This document shows, in pieces, positions 61,465 through 64,000 of a stretch of DNA of 64,000 nt (position 1 is its first letter; the number at the start of each line of letters is the position of its first letter). This DNA comes from a virus. Both the position numbers and the translations under genes were made by a program. Under the pieces are notes generated by a model. That model saw nothing but the letters and a program-made list of their open reading frames with translations, made no database searches and had not been told where the DNA came from. The stretch covers positions 1-64,000 of IMG/VR virus record IMGVR_UViG_3300018080_005856. The stretch is one strand, 5' to 3'.

Positions 61465-64000
61465 TTAGTTACATGCGTTATATAGTCTGTTCAATGTAGA
61501 TGATCCTGTTGTGTAGAAATGTCCCCCTCTACGTTGCTGATTGAACATGAACTCCCTTGATATTAGTTCTAGTTTCTCATCATGCCCACTCGGTCTTTGT
61601 GTCCTTGTTGAAGCAGGAACCGGCATTATTGTAGGAGTTGGTAGAAGAGAAGAAGGGGATACAGCCTTTGTTCTTGATCCTACTAGGAACATACCCCCCG
61701 CTTCTGTTAATCTGTCTGCTGCTGATCTTGTGCTTACTGTGAATTCTTCTGGGCTCAGTGTTGGTGAAACCATTTCGTCGAAAACTATTCCAGGGTATCT
61801 ATCGGAGAGTCTTGTAGTATTGTTCTTTATCTCTTCATAATAAACATCGTTGACCTTTGCTCTCCGATCAAATGACCTGCTTACCCTGGGATCCTTTCTC
61901 GTGTTGAATCCCATCTCCATCTTTGTTCTGACCTGTGATGGCCTCTCTCTGGTCTTTGGGATTACTGGCACTATGGAAGTAGCGTCCAACAGATCTCCAG
62001 CTTTCTTCCCTACAGTTGACTGGGTGATACTCGACAGTTTCTCTCTTGCAGTATCCATAGTAGACTTTAGATCTGACTCGGCCAGTTGACTTTCCTGGGC
62101 ATACTTCCCCACTTTGGCTTTCTCTGATCTTAATGTTGTAGCCAACTTCCCTTTTGATGCATTATACAGCTCGGCAGATTTGGATTGTATTTCTCTGGCA
62201 GCTGACTCCACGTGTTTTATGGCCTTTGCCATTGGGGCGGTGCCCATTACTTCCGATGTCTTCTTAGCTATGTCTTCAGCTAGGCCTGTAACGGTTTGCC
62301 ATAAATCGCTTCTTAAGAATACATTTCTGGCAGTGTTTATAAGACCCTTCCATTCCTTTAATACTTCCTCTGCTGGTAAGCTTCTCAGACCTTTGAATAT
62401 TGCGTGTGCCTTTTCTATTGGAGAACCCATAGGACTATGCGCTTTGTAACCCATCCTCAGTTGTGACTCTGGCTCAATAGAAGGGGACGAACTACTCCAC
62501 TGTACTTTCTTTAATCTCTTAAACCTCTCCTGTCTTTCTCTTATGCTCCTTCTTATGTCCTTGTCACTTTTGATATGTGGTAATATGCCGAACGTAGCAA
62601 TGCCTGCTATCCCACCAGCTACTATATATCTTGGGTTCTGTATAGCAAGGTCTGCTCCTTTTATGAGTTTCTTAACCTGTTCTGACACACCTACGCCAGT
62701 GCTTTTCAGTATATTATTGAATTCCCCTCTGCTCTGGTTGGCGCTGCGACCTATCGCAACAGAATACATGTCTTTGAAATAGCTTCGGAATGCCTTAATG
62801 TGGCGGTTTACTGTTTCTCCTCTTCCCAGTACTTTCCTCCACCTGGAACCAAAGTCACTGTACATTAATCTTCGTGATACCGTATATATGGAGGCGTGTG
62901 AACCGTCATCTACTCTGTCCCGGTTGTGAGTAAGATAGAACTTCAGTTTCTCATACTTATTCTGGATTGCGGTCCTTACATTGTTTGCTCCAGCTATATA
63001 TGATAGTAGTCCTGCTATCATAAGGGTACCAACTGGAAACCTTGGAGCCCCTCTCCTAGCCTTCCCAACAATGGTGCCAAACGAGTTGTTCTTTGCCACC
63101 TGGGCCAGGAACATATCAGGACTGGACTCTAGAAGATTTCTATCCGTTAGTGCTCCTGTTATGGCTTTAAGAGGTAGGTCTTTTGTGTTTATGCCCATCC
63201 GTATAAGCTTATCATTGGATGTATTCAGGAGATGGCGGGTAAACTCGGTGTTTAGAGAATCTTGTACAGCTACTCCTACGTTTCTATCTATAGTTTTACT
63301 ATATTGTCTTAAAGCAAATTGGAAGTCGGATTCAAGTGTGGGATGGTTCTTTCCATACTTGCCCAGTGAGTAACCTAGTTCTGATAACCTTTTCTCTGTA
63401 TTAGTCATCATCAGTTTGTCAAGATGAGCAGCCAGTTCTCTATCTTTGAAAACGTTATCCAAGACCGTTTCAGTAGCAAAGTCTTTCCCTATATCGAAAG
63501 ACTTGGCCAGGTTCTCTATATATGTAGTAGAGTATGCCTGTATGTTCCTCCTTACCTGTGGACTCATCCACCTAGCGGTTGCTTCTGGATCTAATATGTT
63601 GAACATTAGCTTGGACCTAGCTGCAGCTGCACTTGCTTTTAGCCGGTCTTGGAAAAGACCTCTTCTATGGTACTTAAGGGCCTCTATGTCATTTGACAGA
63701 ACGTTGGCATCGCTCTCTGCAGTAAGTCTTATTACATCGGGGCTGAGGTCGAACTCCTCACTAAGTTCCCGCATACGGGTCTTGGTGAATTCCTCTTTCC
63801 TCCAGTTCCGTGACCTCTGGTATGTCTTCGAACTTTCCGCTATCTTCTGCTGGTCATCTACGTTCTTCAGCATATGAAGCTCAGAATCAAGGAACCTTTC
63901 ACCGTTCGAGGTACGCCTTGCTTCTTCAACAAATGTCTTGAACCGGCACTGATATCTCATCGGGCAGCTTGCGCAAGCGTAGGGATTACATGCCCCTTTC
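61465..64000 (-). CDS. large helical virion-associated protein (5' truncated)
   Basis: The frame is open through the right edge, so the ATG at 63960 is probably internal. The first visible residues include NPYACASCPMRYQC, a Cys cluster likely to bind metal. The rest, more than 840 residues, is mostly charged helices with few strands, plus two hydrophobic segments (FPVGTLMIAGLLSYIAGA, then YIVAGGIAGIATFGILPH). Long Ala/Lys/Ser coiled-coil-like parts suggest an internal virion, tape-measure-like or ejected protein (inference). Confidence 0.65.
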   Translation of the reverse strand, partial: KGACNPYACASCPMRYQCRFKTFVEEARRTSNGERFLDSELHMLKNVDDQQKIAESSKTYQRSRNWRKEEFTKTRMRELSEEFDLSPDVIRLTAESDANVLSNDIEALKYHRRGLFQDRLKASAAAARSKLMFNILDPEATARWMSPQVRRNIQAYSTTYIENLAKSFDIGKDFATETVLDNVFKDRELAAHLDKLMMTNTEKRLSELGYSLGKYGKNHPTLESDFQFALRQYSKTIDRNVGVAVQDSLNTEFTRHLLNTSNDKLIRMGINTKDLPLKAITGALTDRNLLESSPDMFLAQVAKNNSFGTIVGKARRGAPRFPVGTLMIAGLLSYIAGANNVRTAIQNKYEKLKFYLTHNRDRVDDGSHASIYTVSRRLMYSDFGSRWRKVLGRGETVNRHIKAFRSYFKDMYSVAIGRSANQSRGEFNNILKSTGVGVSEQVKKLIKGADLAIQNPRYIVAGGIAGIATFGILPHIKSDKDIRRSIRERQERFKRLKKVQWSSSSPSIEPESQLRMGYKAHSPMGSPIEKAHAIFKGLRSLPAEEVLKEWKGLINTARNVFLRSDLWQTVTGLAEDIAKKTSEVMGTAPMAKAIKHVESAAREIQSKSAELYNASKGKLATTLRSEKAKVGKYAQESQLAESDLKSTMDTAREKLSSITQSTVGKKAGDLLDATSIVPVIPKTRERPSQVRTKMEMGFNTRKDPRVSRSFDRRAKVNDVYYEEIKNNTTRLSDRYPGIVFDEMVSPTLSPEEFTVSTRSAADRLTEAGGMFLVGSRTKAVSPSSLLPTPTIMPVPASTRTQRPSGHDEKLELISREFMFNQQRRGGHFYTTGSSTLNRLYNACN

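Noticed and set aside
1-64000. CRISPR array, diversity-generating retroelement, insertion sequence or integrase
   Set aside because: No regularly spaced direct repeats with unique spacers, no reverse transcriptase, no transposase and no recombinase were seen.
1-64000. Recoded stop codons as in some very large gut phages
   Set aside because: TAA, TAG and TGA all end genes at tightly coupled junctions, so the standard bacterial code fits.

Overview
The window looks like part of a large tailed double-stranded DNA phage (Caudoviricetes). The genes are tiny, tightly packed and mostly of unknown function, with 1-8 bp stop/start overlaps and strong GGAGG ribosome binding sites. There is a tail-collar fibre gene, a set of large beta-rich virion proteins, two tRNA genes and a phage-type ArdC homologue. 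All three standard stop codons are used, so there is no sign of recoding. Intrinsic terminators and sigma70-like promoters point to a bacterial host; nothing here names the host. The high share of small accessory genes suggests a genome well over 100 kb (inference).

Layout. 1-5.2 kb (+): a sugar/surface-modification block with the end of a family-4 glycosyltransferase, a CmcI-type methyltransferase, two GT-A glycosyltransferases, glucose-1-phosphate cytidylyltransferase (RfbF), CDP-glucose 4,6-dehydratase (RfbG) and one unknown protein. 5.3-18.1 kb (-): virion and tail-fibre genes, including a 1417-residue protein with four repeated modules, a BspA/DUF285 leucine-rich-repeat adhesin and a tail-collar protein. 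18.2-48 kb (-): about 75 small non-structural genes (zinc ribbons, small membrane proteins, two lipoproteins, an ArdC-like protein, a SLOG-like protein, an RNase H-like protein and a run of small beta-barrel-like paralogues), tRNA-Met(CAT) and tRNA-Pro(TGG). These are divided by terminators followed by a repeated promoter-like box (TTTCCATATATATGA). 48.4-52.6 kb (-): a run of genes whose 5' leaders are all structured RNA, including two hammerhead ribozymes and one 814-residue protein. 52.6-53.0 kb: a divergent junction packed with hairpins. 53.0-60.7 kb (+): five tandem paralogues plus a shorter relative, then seven unknown genes. 60.7-64 kb (-): a metallophosphoesterase and a long protein that runs off the right edge.

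How it works together (inference). The divergent junction at 52.8 kb probably drives two early transcripts, leftward and rightward. The leftward one is cut by hammerhead ribozymes between cistrons. The middle region is fired from many short phage-specific promoters, each placed behind a terminator. The virion genes at both ends would be late. The CDP-sugar block would supply a 6-deoxy sugar to glycosyltransferases acting on the host surface, the virion or DNA.

The strongest candidates for something not routinely described are the two type-III hammerhead ribozymes with a shared covarying upstream hairpin, the repeated promoter-like box, the attenuator-like leader at 26.0 kb and the six-member tandem family at 53-57 kb.
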